From positions 62,001-126,000 of the forward strand of contig NW_026971607.1 in the NCBI RefSeq assembly GCF_963678635.1: 64,000 bases of DNA, read 5' to 3'. Both the position numbers and the translations under genes were made by a program. The notes beneath the pieces are model-generated. The model saw only the letters and a program-made list of their open reading frames with translations. It was not told where the DNA came from and searched no databases. Shown one piece after another: positions 11,185 to 23,033 of the stretch; the stretch's first letter is position 1; every line of letters begins with the position of its first letter. The DNA is from Symsagittifera roscoffensis. Taxonomy: Eukaryota; Xenacoelomorpha; Acoela; Convolutidae.

Positions 11185-11846
11185 TTTTATTTAAGTTACC
11201 GAAATTTTTCATATTGTAGCAGCTAGCTCCCTGTTCCACAGCATCAACACCCTTAACACAGGTGAGAAAAAGCAATACGAGAGCCTTGTTACAGCAATTT
11301 CTGTCCTATCCCTTAATAACAACTTGCTGAACCAAGAAAAGAACCTCCGACGACTACTGGAAGACAGTCCACTGAAGGAGAAAAAAGTGGTTGTGTGGCA
11401 CGACGTGGTGAACAACCAACACCATTAGCAGCCACAGAACAAACAACTATCGCCCAGCCGGTGTCGAGGAGCTGACAAACTATTTGAAGTCGAAGAATCA
11501 GCAGATATTGGCGATCGTTTATTGCAGAAGGGAAGGAACGCCCGACTTGTTTAGTCAACTTCTCGGCACAGGGGAGCTCATTATTCCAGCTACAAAACGG
11601 CTACTCTCCAAGAGCAAGCAAAATGACCCGGAGCAGCTCAAGGAATATTTGAAGCTGCACCAGAGTGCTGATTTGGAGCTGAAATCTCTGAGATTGGTAG
11701 TGGCACACAAAGAAAGGCTGTCAGAGCTGAATGGCAATATCAGGGGCAAAAAACAGAGACGATCACAGACAAGGAGGAAGGCGAAAGCAAGACGTGAGCA
11801 AAAACTGAAGGCAGAGGAAGTGTCTGCGCTTCAAAGACAGGGGTGA
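11185..11846 (+). pseudogene. PLE N-terminal region (broken)
   Basis: Two frames cover a conserved upstream domain. The first runs from about 11185 to a stop near 11430 and includes KKVVVWHDVVNN; the second (11484-11846) includes LVYCRR-like AIVYCRREGTPDLF and ends in a strongly basic tail. I recognise this as an N-terminal part found with some PLE RTs, from memory only; its biochemical role is unknown. No ATG precedes the first frame, and a frameshift separates the two pieces. The basic tail suggests nucleic-acid binding. Confidence 0.55.
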
Positions 11847-11893
11847 GAAGAGTGTGATTTGTTTTGCTTTGTGCCTTGTGAGTTTCATTACTC

Positions 11894-12895
11894 GTGGCCT
11901 GCAAAACAATGACCACGGTACTTTTGCCTGCTGTTTGGCTCAGAAAAATTTTAAAAAGAAAAATAGCTTGGAAAATTGTGTTAGACTATTTAAAATTCTT
12001 TAAAAAAGTTCAAGTATCTGTACATAGACTGAAGTTTCTGAGAAAATGTCTGAAAAACGATCTAATACCGGACTTTTTGAAGTTTAGGGTTTTTTCGGAC
12101 CAAGCTGTGCATAAATTTCAATTGAAACTACTAAGGACTGAAACTTCTAGGGCAAATGAGGATAGGAAAAGGTACGAGGAGATGCTAAGGAAAGCAAGAT
12201 CACTGGTGCAAAAAGAAATTGACACACAGTGGTGGGCATCCATTTTCCGATTCGTGAGGCGTCAAGTTGAGGCAAGCTTGAAGACAACATCAAAAAACCA
12301 TAGAAAAAAGTAAGAAAAACTGTCCGAGAGACAAGATAAACCTCTTCGGGGGAGAAATGAGCGATCAGTTAAGGTACTTGATAATATTGAACTGCCTGAA
12401 TGGGTATATGAAGTGCTATCAATGGGCCCCAAGCATCCAATTAGAGACAAATTTAACGAAATACATTTTTTGGCGGATATAGACATTTTCCTCTCATAAT
12501 TGAAAGATCAAAAAACATCTGGTGAAACGTTATGTGAAATAGAAGCCGCGGCAAAGCCATATGCAAAAAACGTACGGCAAACCCCAAGAGACAAAGCCGT
12601 TGAAAAAACGAGGAAATATCTCAAAGATAATGGTTTGCTGGCTGTGCCTTTTGATAAGGGGGTTGGTTTTTGCATAATGAGGAAACAAACATATGAATCA
12701 AAGCTGGAATCGTTGTTGCAATCTGCTCAGTTTGTGAAAAAAGATGCAACCACTGATGAGGTGATACTGAAAATTGAGAAGGAACTTAACAAAGAATTAC
12801 TAGCCATGAATAAAAGAGACGAGATAAGTGATCATTTATATTCTAAGATGAGATCAACAGGGGGCCTTACCCGCCCGTTTGTACGGTTTAGCTAA
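11894..12895 (+). pseudogene. PLE RT N-terminal extension (two in-frame stops)
   Basis: One frame with TAA at 12311-12313 and TAA at 12497-12499. Conserved motifs include VHRLKFLRKC, PDFLKFRVFSDQAVH, VLSMGPKHP and LLAVPFDKGVGF, the region before the RT fingers in Penelope-type proteins. The frame is lost near 12860-12890, where the next piece (LYGLAKVHRD, equivalent to the RT 'YGLPKIHK' block) continues. It lies directly upstream of the RT core, so it is part of the same protein. Confidence 0.75.
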
Positions 12896-14516
12896 GGTAC
12901 ACAGGGATGAGACACCCCTACGACCTGTACTATCACTTCCCGGCAGCTCGTATGAGAATATTAACAAAATGCTTGCAAAGTTTTTTGACAACATCGATGG
13001 AGCAAATATAGAAACCAATACTAAAGAGGCTAGAGAAAAAATAGAAAACATTGCTCTAGATCCGGATGAAACCATAATATCTCTTGATGTGAAAAGTTTG
13101 TACACCAACGTTCCCCTGAAAGAGGCAATTGAAATTGCTTTACAGAAGCTGTACAGCCAGGAGTCTGCTCCTGAAATTCAAAGAGCAACCATGAAAAGGC
13201 TTTTGAATATGGCGGTCAGCAAAGTATATTTCAAGTGCAATGATTCATGGTATGTACAAGTTGATGGTTTAGCAATGGTCGCGTCCCTCGCTGTGATTCT
13301 GGCAAACTTATGGCTGAAAGAATACGAATTTAATCTACGACAACAAATACCGGTGGGAATGGGGGTACTGCAAATTAATGACAGAAACGGCTTGTGCCCA
13401 TGTTGCAGCAGGAAAGTCACATATAGATCAAAGGGGGTTGAATGCGAGAGTTGCCGAAACTGGTATCATCTAAAATGCGGAAAAATATCCGATGACATAT
13501 ACGCATCAATAACCGAGATAGTCTGGTACTGTGAAAGCTGCTGCCAAGCTAAGAACAAGGAGAAGGATACTCCCCAGGTGAAATTGTTCCTCAGGTATGT
13601 GGATGACATTGTTAGAACAGTCAGAGGGGAGCCGAGTTGTCTTCTCGATGCCGCCAATTCTCTTCATCCAAATTTGCAGTTCACTCTAGAGAAAACTAAT
13701 TCGGAGGGGAATTTGCCGTTCCTGGATTTGAACATAAATGTATCGCAGGGTAGGCGTGTAACTTGCAGTTGGTATCAAAAACCAACAGATACAGGGACTA
13801 TACTGAACTCTAGAAGCTGCGCCCCAACTCAGTATAAGCGTAGTGTTATGCAAGGCACTGTACACAGGGTTTTTAGGAGTACATATAGCTGGGAGCAATT
13901 TGATAAGGCTATGGAAACTAATAGGGCGCAATGGCTGACAAATCAGTACCCTGAAAATTGGTCCGCAAAGGTGGCTTCAAACGCCTTGTGCAAGATCATC
14001 GAGGGTAAGGGCAAGCCCCTGGATAGTGACAGGGGTTTGTCAGTTCAATCACCAAAGGATGTGAAGCCCCCAATGCTGATGGTGCAATATAGAGGTAACC
14101 AGAGCCAATATTTTGCTAACAGGTTACAAAAATTAACTAAAGTTCAAGTGGTTTTCACCACAAGAAAACTGCAATCATGTTTAGCATCACTGAAGTCAGC
14201 ATTTTCTAATGACCTCAAATCAAGAGTGGTTTGTAAATTGTCATGTATTGGATGCACTTCCAGCTATGTCGGACAAACTGTTCGACATTTGACCACTAGA
14301 ATTGAGGAATATGAGAAAGCAGACTCACCGGTAGGCATCCACCTTCAGCAATGCCAACTTGAGGGAATTAGCGCAGATCTTAGTTGGGAAATTATAGATA
14401 GGTCAAACAACCAAACAAAATTGCTAACACTAGAGGCAATACATATCAGGAAAGAGAAACCGGGCTTGAACACGTGCGATGAGTTTAGGAGCAGGGAGTT
14501 AACACTGAAAATTTAG
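12879..14516 (+). pseudogene. PLE reverse transcriptase with internal PHD-like finger and GIY-YIG nuclease
   Basis: The RT palm shows motif A (IISLDVKSLYTNVP, near 13075), motif B (DGLAMVASLAVILANL, near 13265; the usual GS/GA position reads VA) and motif C (FLRYVDDIV, 13586-13610). Between B and C an extra C4HC3-type zinc finger is inserted (about 13390-13550): CPCC, CESC, WYHLKC, then WYCESC. Then come LPFLDLNI and KPTDTGT, and a C-terminal GIY-YIG nuclease (14150-14516) with SSYVGQTVRHLTTRI. The enzyme nicks the target and copies its RNA there. The open frame is 545 residues, but it starts after a frameshift and so lacks its N-terminal part. Confidence 0.9.
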
Positions 14517-14655
14517 TCCCAAAATATTTTTGGTTTTTTATTCAAAACGTACATGTCTAAATTGAAATTATGACTCAGAAACTTCCAGACAAATTAATTT
14601 TAAAATGTTTAATTAATTATAGAGGTTAAAAGTATTTTAATCTTAATAGTAATTT

Positions 14656-15329
14656 TGTAACAGTCGCCTACTTTGGTCACATATGAGGCTTAAGAAAATT
14701 AACCATTGGCTCAAGAGTCAGGGACACTATTTCTTGTGTTTTTCTACCTCAAGAACGGTCGGAGCCAATTCGGTTCGCTTGCGACATGAGACTAGAACCC
14801 GTTACAGCTTAAAGGCTTCTACCAAAATATCCCCCCACTCTAGAAAATAAGAACGTCCACATACTTAGGTCTCGAAATACCCAAAATACACGAACTCCGT
14901 TAAAAACATGGTCGGAACAATCCGTTAAGTTACTTTTTATTGGACAGTGGAACTTTGATCCATTTCAGTTGGATCAACCTAAAACTCGCCGTATCTCAAC
15001 ATAACAATCATAAAACGCACTCGACGAAATTAAATTAGGGACTCACATGTTGATGCACTCGAGTACAAGGTGTAATTAAATTGATAAGCAACTCAAGAAT
15101 TAGATATTATAACTAGATAAATTCAATACTAATCAGTTTTGATAACAGAAGTAAGTTCTGACTCTAGAATTGGAGTTTTTGTATGAACCATTGGGACACT
15201 CAAGCTGTCCACCTTTCCATTGAAGGTTCACTCTGGTTCGTTTCGAATAGTTGTTCTCTCTTCTTTTTATTATCTCTCCTCCTTTTTCGGGATAAGACAG
15301 CTCTACTCGTGTCTCATTTTGTATCTGGA
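14656..15329 (-). repeat. Left part of an interrupted older LTR
   Basis: This starts TGTAACAGTCGCC directly after the PLE 3' end and follows the LTR sequence until GTATCTGGA, where a complete LTR (15330) begins. Its missing remainder lies at 41580-41795. Together they make one LTR of about 890 bp, split by the element 2 complex. Confidence 0.88.
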
Positions 15330-16227
15330 TGTAACAGTCGCCTACTTCGGTCACATATGAGGCTTAAGAAAAATAGGCCCTATAACCATTGGCTCAAGAG
15401 TCAGGGACACTATCTCTTGTGTTTTTCTACTTCAAGAACGGTCGGAGCCACTTCGGTTCGCTTGCGACATGAGACTAGAACCCGTTACAGCTCAAGGGCT
15501 ACTACCAAAATATCCCCCACACTCTAGATAATACGAACGTCCCCATACTTAGGTCTCGAAATACCCAAAATACGCGAACGCCGTTAAAAACAGGGTCGGA
15601 ACAATCCGTTAAGTTACTTTTTATTGGACAGTGGAACTTTGATCCATTTCAGATGGATCAACCTAAAACTCGCCTTATCTCAACATAACTATCATAAAAC
15701 ACACTCGAGAAAATTAAATTAGGGACTCACATGTTGATGCACTCGAGCACAAGGAGTAATTAAATTGGTAAGCAACTCGAGAATTAGATAATATAACTAG
15801 ATAAGTTTAATACTGGTCAGTTTTGGTAACAGAAGTAAGTTCTGGCTCTAGAATTTGAGTTTTTGTATGAACGATTGGGACACTCAAGCTGTCCACCTTT
15901 CCATTGAAGGTTCACTCTAGTTTGTTTCAAATGGTTGTTCTCTCTGCTTTCTACTATCTCTCCTCCTATTTCGGGATAAGTCAGCTCTACTCGTGTTTTA
16001 TTTTGTATCGGGAAATTGCGAATAGCAATTTCCTGCTGTTTTTCTTGAGTTTTTTCCCGCTGTTGTAAATTCGGTCGTTCTGATTTTTCACGTTTTGTTT
16101 TCAGTTGGTACGAGAAAACGGAGCATGACAGGCTCCATTCGAAATTTTGAAAATTAAAACTCCACACGAAAATTACGTATTTTCGTGTCTCTCAAGGTCA
16201 AACTTCCAGACATGACCGACTGGCACA
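15330..16227 (-). repeat. 3' LTR of element 2
   Basis: Complete LTR of about 898 bp (TGTAACA...GGCACA on the plus strand). It is followed at higher coordinates by the PPT complement TACTCCCCGGA. It is very close to LTRs 35648-36544 and 40679-41579. Confidence 0.93.
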
Positions 16228-16658
16228 TACTCCCCGGACTCAAGATCGATGTCCTCATCGCGTGCTGTCTTTGTCAGTGAATCCCCAGAAGCCCGTTATT
16301 CACTTAAGATACAGTGCTAGTGGTCATTTACAGAAGTTTGCAGCAGACTTTATTTTATCTACCTTCCAAAATTCACGACCATATAAAATTTTCACACTAT
16401 CGCTAAACAGCAATCAAAATCTGCACACACCTGCACCTTATGAATTCCCGCTTTTTAAGCTGGTGATTTAAAAATTTTTTTGTCCTATTCAATCAGGAAA
16501 TTGTAATGCAGCATTTTGATTTATATAATAGATCTAGCATATTAATAACAATATCTTATTTGTTAAAATTTCTTTTTCGTGAACCCAGATTTCATCCGAG
16601 TTCACCCTCGAGCCCCCTCCCTCTCAAGACTCTAGAATTTTCCTCTTGAACCACCGGC
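16228..16658 (-). promoter_or_regulatory. PPT, hairpin and 3' UTR of element 2
   Basis: On the minus strand the PPT TCCGGGGAGTA (16238-16228) abuts the LTR and is preceded by the hairpin CGATG-AGGA-CATCG (16260-16247). The rest is an AT-rich UTR matching 8521-8918 in inverted orientation. No coding is seen. Confidence 0.75.
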
Positions 16659-19600
16659 TCACCTTGTATTCTTCGCCTTCGAGGTACCCGATCCAGATAT
16701 TTTTGACACTGTGATCTGTTCCAATAGTGCCTCTTCGTCATCGGAGCTGATCACAATCTCCTCCCAAGCCTTCAGCTGTTCATAGGATCGCATCCACTCC
16801 CTTTTCTCTTGCAATCTCTTCGCTTGATTCGGTAAGCTCTTCACCTTCGACTCCTGGTTCAAACAGAAGGAATTGTGAAGACTCAGGCTTACATTCTTCG
16901 CCAGGTCCTCCTCCAGTATTGACTCCCTCGCTCTAGTGTTGTCTCTGGATACTCTACCCACTCTTTTCCACCCCGTCGTGATCGCATTTCGATGGGTCAG
17001 CAGAGGTCTTTTGAAGGCATCTGGTCCTATCTCGGCCTGGAATTGTCGATATTCCTTTTGATGTTTCCTCATGTGATTTTTCGTCGCTACATATAACCAG
17101 GATGTTAACGTCGCGCGAAACCAAGGAAAGAATCTCAAGCGGCTCCACACGTGTCTGACCTCCATTGGTATGGCGAACACCTTGCATGCTGTCTCGAACA
17201 ACTCAAGTCTCCTGCTGTAATCTATCGCGTGAATCGACTCTGCTGTTGGCGTCTTCGATTCTCGATACTTTGCTATGTTTTCTTCCATCCATCGTAGAGC
17301 CAGCATTGTACTCACCACCAAGATGGTCACTTTTTGTTGATATTCGGGTAGTCCCAACGACCTGATTTCTTCTACATCCCAGATCAGGCAGAGATTGGCT
17401 TGGTCTGGGTACAACACTGTCTGCGCCAGACAGTGGCACGGACAATCCCCGTGTGTGAGGTCGATGCTCCTAAGATTGCGTTCTCCCGAGGCTTCTAGGA
17501 GAGGCTCAAGTTCCATCATCTTCTCGTGTATCACGTCGACTTCTTCCAAGTTCGGGGCACCTACCATGGGTTTCCCAATCACGTTTTGTCTCTCGTGGTC
17601 ACTTGTATTTTCGCTCTCCAAGCCTAGAAGTTCTTCACCCCAGATTTCACTCAAGTCGTCCCTGTGCTCTTTCGGCACTGTTCCTCGGATCTTCCTCAGC
17701 AGCTTGTGTGAATGATGTGACATCCGAGCCAGTCTTACACATTTGGGCACTGAGAAGGCTTTGTCTATCAATACCCTCTGGCTGGACACTTCTACCATCG
17801 CCATGTGTAATGGATAGTGGCTGCCACATAGGTTGGCCATCACTGACTCCACTAGGGACTTCGCATTTAGAGGCAGACCATAGGCTTCGCTCATGGGAAA
17901 TCCCATCTCCGCTTCGAGTCCAACCTTCCAACTCTTGATGTGTTTCTGGGTCACTTGCAACACTCCGGGCCATGACTCCACGATCAACGCGGTCACCAAG
18001 TGGTGTTCTGACTCTAGCCTCTCCAGTGACTGGAGACTGCACATTCTGGAGAAGAACCCCACAGCTGTTGCTAGGTTCACCGTAGTACTCGCGTAACACT
18101 CAGCCACTATCTGTATCTCACTTTTCTCCCTTTCAGTAATGTCTTCAAACCAGGTGACTAGGTCTTCTTTCTGGAAAGACTGTATCCTGACGCATGATCG
18201 TCCATCACAGGTGTGCTCGCCATTCCTACACGTCGAGTCAAGACAACTGCCCGGCTCCATCTTCTTTACCGACCCTGTTCCACTCGTCAACTCACTTGAC
18301 TCCTTCATATGAGGCAGCATCAGTCTATGTACTATACTCAAGGTCGCTAAATCTTCATCCTCTTTCCGCGCCAATCTCACTCGCTCAGTGACTTCCTCGA
18401 TCAGGCACGCATGGGGATGTGGACACCAGGAGGGCCTGAGCAACTTCCACACCACTCCCAGATTCGTGGTCAACATGCCGTTCCCGTTACCCATTTTTAG
18501 TTCTACTCTTTTATTTGAGCGTGGCACACTTATTACTTCCGGTGTTGTCTCGAGAATCAAACCCAGACAAGGTCTCTCTTTTTCCACGGGGTCTATCTCC
18601 ATTATCTTCTCTATCCAGAACTTCAGCAGCTCCGCCACCTCATAGTTTCTGTGGGCACCTCCAGCTTCTAAGTCTAGGAAAGGGTTGTATGCAATCCCCA
18701 TCACTCCAGACACGTACTGATACTCTCCCTTCTTGTTGGGTTTCAAGTACTCTCCTGAAGAAGCCAAGTTACGGTGAACATCGTGTTTCTCCTCGAACTT
18801 CTTGTTGTAGAATCTCCGTATCTCATCTAACTTCCTGTGGCTCTCTAGAGATTGCCTAGAACCATCTTCCTTTTCTATCCCAGTACTCTGGTACACATTC
18901 AAGATGACTGTGGAGACTCTCCTTTCCAGCGTCTTGCTTCCAATTGCTCTCTGGTGACATGCTAGGATGGTACTGTCAGTCATCATCGACATTGTCCATC
19001 TCAAGAAACAGGTAGCATCTTTCCTCCTTGCCAGGCTCAAGCCTGAGTTGTCCCTAGCAACGTGTTGCGTCAGTACTCGATACACCTCTAGATTCTTGTC
19101 TCCCAACTTCTACTTATCGTACGAAGTCAGTGTCTCTAACTCTATCCCCAACAGGCTCCACGCGAACATTAGTTGTCCTGCGGTCCTGATAAAGGGATTC
19201 GCCATCAACGGCGATGCCGATGAGGATGTTCTCATCGCTTCTTCAAAATGATCTTTTAGCAAGTTCTGCCAAGTTCTCTTCAGTTGGCTCCCCAATTCCA
19301 ATTTATTGATATCGGCCTTCTGCTGGGTAGCCCAGTTGCGTCGTTTGCGTGACACTCCACTGTCGAGCTTCTTCTGGCAGTCTTCCAATTCCTGCAATGT
19401 TTCCAGGGCCACCCACCATGGTCGGGCGGTGTTCCTCGTTTTATTCTTCTCAAGAGGATCGCTTGTCACTCGCTTCCCAATAGCCTGATGTTCACTTGAG
19501 ACCCATTTTTTGCCGACGGTCACTTCCCAGGTCTGTCCGCTCGTCGAACCTCGCTTCATTTTTATCCTCTGAGGTTTGAAGTCTTCTTCTGTTGCTGAAC

Positions 19601-19868
19601 TGGTGGGGATCTCCATCTCTCTTTCTACGTCGAGCAGTTTCCTCAGCTCGTAGCTACTCTTGTAGGCTGCTGTCTTCCATCGCCCCAGAACCATGGGGGC
19701 CGTCTCTCTCAAGTTCTTCTCCGAGACCGCATCCGCTGAAGGACTGCCCAATCCCTCCACGTCTCTCTTCCTCTTGCGAGACCTCACGTCTTTACTCGGG
19801 GGCGTTGTCGTTATCATCACTGATTCGACTTCCTTGTCTCCGTCCAACCCTTCCAACTCTTGCCTCCC
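16659..19868 (-). pseudogene. ORF3 C-terminal region, element 2
   Basis: Counterpart of 5311-8520. A single frame is broken by one TAG at 19110-19112, where element 1 has a sense codon. The family is not recognised. It carries the same conserved blocks as elements 1 and 3 (WCPHP, PCHCLAQT, VPKCVRLARM, LTHRNA) and the Cys/His cluster near 18200-18260. At 5902-5904, where element 1 has a stop, this copy reads Arg, so each copy informs the other. It directly follows the candidate intron. Confidence 0.75.
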
Positions 19869-19935
19869 CTGCTCGAGCCTTAAGGATATTAGTACTTTTA
19901 ATTATAATACTAGTTCCGATCTTATCCCCCCTTAC
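19869..19935 (-). other. Candidate 67-nt intron in ORF3 (element 2)
   Basis: Same sequence and position as 5244-5310 in element 1: donor GTAAGG at 19935, TACTAAT branch-like motif, acceptor CAG ending at 19869. Its removal joins the frame ending near 19936 with the frame that begins at 19868. Presence in both copies shows that it predates their separation. Confidence 0.5.
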
Positions 19936-20770
19936 ATGTTCAATTATTTTATCGTCAGTTTTTTGTTTCGGAGTAGAGCTGTCTTTACAGTTGTCTTCTC
20001 TGGTCTTTCGTGGTGCCTTCCTCAACTCGACCATCTTGCTCAGCAGCTCTCCTCTAGCATTTTTCCTCTAGACCTGTCCCCATCAGGATAGGTTCTCCGA
20101 ACTTCACCACCGTGCCCCACAGCTCCTCCTTGAAATCGTCCAATGTGGTGTCGTCGTCCACTTCTCGATTAAAATCGCTCAAGAATCTTCGCCAAGCATC
20201 CGCATCCAGAATACCTAGGAAGGCATCCCTGTTTCCCTCGAAGGTGTTCTTCTCCCTTCTTTTCGCGCTCAGGAAAATTATCCCCATGTTAGGATTCTCG
20301 CTTGTCAGTGGCAACTCTAGGTTCTTGCGGGGAGATGTGGTCAAAGGTGGCGTGGGGGTGTCTGCCCAATTTTCACAACTCAGATCTTTCAACAGTTCTT
20401 GCGTGGTGAACTCTTCCTCTGATGGCTTCTGCTCCGGTGTATTTCCCACCTCCATATCCTCTCCTGCCTCACTGAGAGTCTCATCCATGCTCTCCTCCCC
20501 CGATTCTGCTTCTCTTCTCTCAAGAATCCTTCTGAATCGATCTTCTACGGGACCGCTCCTTTTATCCCCAGGGGTGTCCACTGATAGGGGTGATGGTGTA
20601 GCTGGACCCGTTTCCTTATATTCTGTCAGAGCCACATGCAATGGGCCTGCTGCATCCAGCTCCTTTCCCTCCTGTCTCCTTTCCACCTGCTCTAGTCCGT
20701 AAGGTGCCCGGTATTTCCTTGTGGCAAACAGCATAAATATGCTGTATGCGATATGCAATATGCCCTTCAT
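19936..20770 (-). pseudogene. ORF3 segment, element 2 (frameshifted)
   Basis: Two frames (20770-20054 and 20034 onward) cover an acidic, low-complexity linker and a helical piece that element 1 carries in one frame, so a one-base change near 20050 separates them. The upstream start near 20730-20765 is a small replaced stretch containing the palindrome-like CAGCATATTTATGCTG, which also shifts frame relative to element 1. No recognised domain. Confidence 0.65.
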
Positions 20771-22238
20771 TCACTATCATCCTGACATCGTCCCACACCG
20801 GCAACTTGTTCTCTAGACGTGCCCGCTCAAGTGCCCTCAAGGCATCTCGTACCTCGAACTTCGGGGGCATCGACCCTCTCATCTTCTTGGCTTGAGTTGT
20901 CCATGAACTTATCTTCGCATCGCTGGTATGAAAATAAATCGCTGCAGAGTAGCCGATGAAGAGAGGATCCCAGCCGTCGATGAACTCCTTCTGCTGTTCT
21001 TCGGTTGCTGCTCTCGCGAAAAGGGACGGGACCACCAGGGAGCTGTTCATCCCCAGGGTCATTCTCCTCACTGTCGGAAATTCGGGAATGCTTGCTGGCA
21101 GGACTTCCTTCTCCAATATCGCCTCTAACTCCCTTTTCACTAGCTCGAAGCTTTTCTTCCATGCGGGAATTCTCAAGATCTCTTGTCCACTTGCTGTCAG
21201 GGGATTTAGGTTCCAGAACTTGGGATAAGTTTCGATGGGGCCTTCGCGCTTGCCTCCCATCCCGCACTGCAGTTGTCCTCGAAAACTGTATACCACGAAC
21301 TCCGGATCCTTCACCTTTCCGAAGAGCACCGTGTTGCTCTTCTGCGCCCTTAGCACCTCCTGCTGACACCAATTAAGTGTCGTCCCATCTAGTATGCTTA
21401 TGAGGCTCATGTGGGTCACTGAGTGTCGATTAGTTTTCACCAGAGGATCTGGAAACGCGAACGTGACAGCCGGTCCATAGATACAAGTTACGACCTCCCC
21501 TAGCCCCCGGATCATCCCCATGGGGTCCGATCTCATGGCCAGGCATATATCCGTCAATAGAGGCATGCCCCCATTCACTTTCCTCCACTCCTCTCTAGTC
21601 TTCGGGCTCTTTTCTTCACCAGTCAGGTGCCGGTTCTGCATCAGTAGGTACTGTATCAGCAGCGTCATTAGCCCGGCAGCACTCTTATACGAGTAGGTGT
21701 CAATACTCGAGTGTGTTCTTACCATCGACAGAGGCTCTCCGTATTTCATCAGTCGGTGAAATGACACCAGTTCCCCGTGGGTTAGAAGCACCAATGTCAA
21801 GTACCCGTCTATCCGGAGGGTGTCCACGCCCCGACTGAACATGTATGCTGGGCCCATATTAAACAGGTACCTTGGGTAAACCAGGTACAGTGCCAGCAAC
21901 AGACTGATGGGCATATTCAATAATTCCTGTATGAAGGCTTTAAAGATGGTCTCTTTCGCGCTATACACTCCGGCTAGGAACTCCTTTCCCCAACAAGGAC
22001 TCAAGAACTCAAGAATCTCGTGATCCCTCCTCGTCCTCAGCTCACCCCTTGCGTGCTCCCTCCAGAATCGTTCAATCGTGACTTCGTTGGCTGCTGTGAC
22101 GAACCTGCCAACCGTCATTTCCCTTTTCTCGGCCACTCCCAGCTGCTTCTCAAGAAAATCCCAGATCTGCTTCACCACAAGCGGAGCATCTTCTCTTGTC
22201 TTCTCCGTGGCGTTCTCCAGCCTTGGTGTCAGGAAGGG
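20616..22238 (-). pseudogene. ORF3 unknown conserved region, element 2
   Basis: A 520-residue open stretch from 22178, in frame with the segment upstream across a TGA at 22241-22239 (Trp in element 1). It matches element 1 positions about 2990-4420 in a single frame, showing that element 1 segments c and d are one protein. It is helical, with a hydrophobic stretch near 21890-21940 and motifs shared with element 3 (for example GMPLLT and LNWCQQ/LNWVEQ). Function unknown. Confidence 0.72.
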
Positions 22239-23033
22239 TCACCTGCCTCCCTCTTGTGTCAGTTGATACACCATCGACTCCAGCTGCTTCTCCGATGCGG
22301 TCACGTTCTTCCTCTCGTTGCTCGGCCCTCTAGATTTACTGGTGGAGCTTGTGATGGTCACCTCCATATTTCGGAACCACAGACTGGCCGTCAGGTGAGT
22401 CACCACTGGATGATCGTCCCCTATAATCGGACTGAGCTTGAGTTGCCTAGCGAAGTTAGATATCTCCAGCAAGAGGACCTCGTCCAACACGATGAGGACG
22501 TCGGCCAACTCGTGAAAGCCCCTCAACGCGTGGGACACATCCGCCAACGCCGCCGCGAGCTCTGACCTGCGAAGTCTCAAGTTTGTAGGTTCCAGTTCCC
22601 GATTGGGAGCTGCCATCAAAATACGCCATCCATTCCCTTCTGCTATCAAGATCAAGATCGCATACATAAATTGCAGAGCGGGAGACATGCTCGCGTACCC
22701 GGGGGACGTCATGAACGCCACTTTCGTCTTGGAGCCAAATCGTGAGGCACCGTTCTCTTGTACTTCATTCATGGCTGCAAATAATGTCTGGATGGCTTCC
22801 CAGATCTTCTTCGGCGTAGGTTCATCACCCTTGAGCTGCTCAAGAAACCCCGTCGCATGCAAGTGATCGTTCATCCCTGCAAACAGCAGTAGCTCAGGCT
22901 CGCAGGGCATCTCCGATTTTTTTGCCACCACCAGGGTCAACATCTGGTTTAGCTCCGCTCCCGGCAATGAATATATCAGAGTTTCCGGCCAAAACAATTT
23001 GGGAGACGTTCCCTCAAAGTCCGATCCCGCCAC
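22239..23033 (-). pseudogene. ORF3 second SGNH-like domain, element 2
   Basis: This carries AGSDF in the block I place (near 23030) and LLFAGMNDHL (near 22870-22900) in the block III place, followed by a long alternating beta/helix region and LIVLDEVLLLE (near 22490). The fold looks SGNH-like, but no DxxH is present, so catalysis is doubtful. The frame is lost at its N-terminus near 23030 and it ends in a private TGA. Confidence 0.68.

Larger units (their letters stand above)
10332..14655 (+). mobile_element. Penelope-like element array (truncated unit plus full-length unit)
   Basis: The block 10332-10835 repeats the end of the second unit (14150-14655), so a 5'-truncated copy sits head-to-tail before a longer copy (10836-14655). 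This is the usual pseudo-LTR arrangement of Penelope-like elements. The unit junction is at about 10835/10836 (TAATAGTAA then TTTAGAGGTC). The full unit encodes an RT and a C-terminal GIY-YIG endonuclease and is disabled by stops and frameshifts. A third unit begins at 41796, now displaced by later insertions. Confidence 0.9.
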
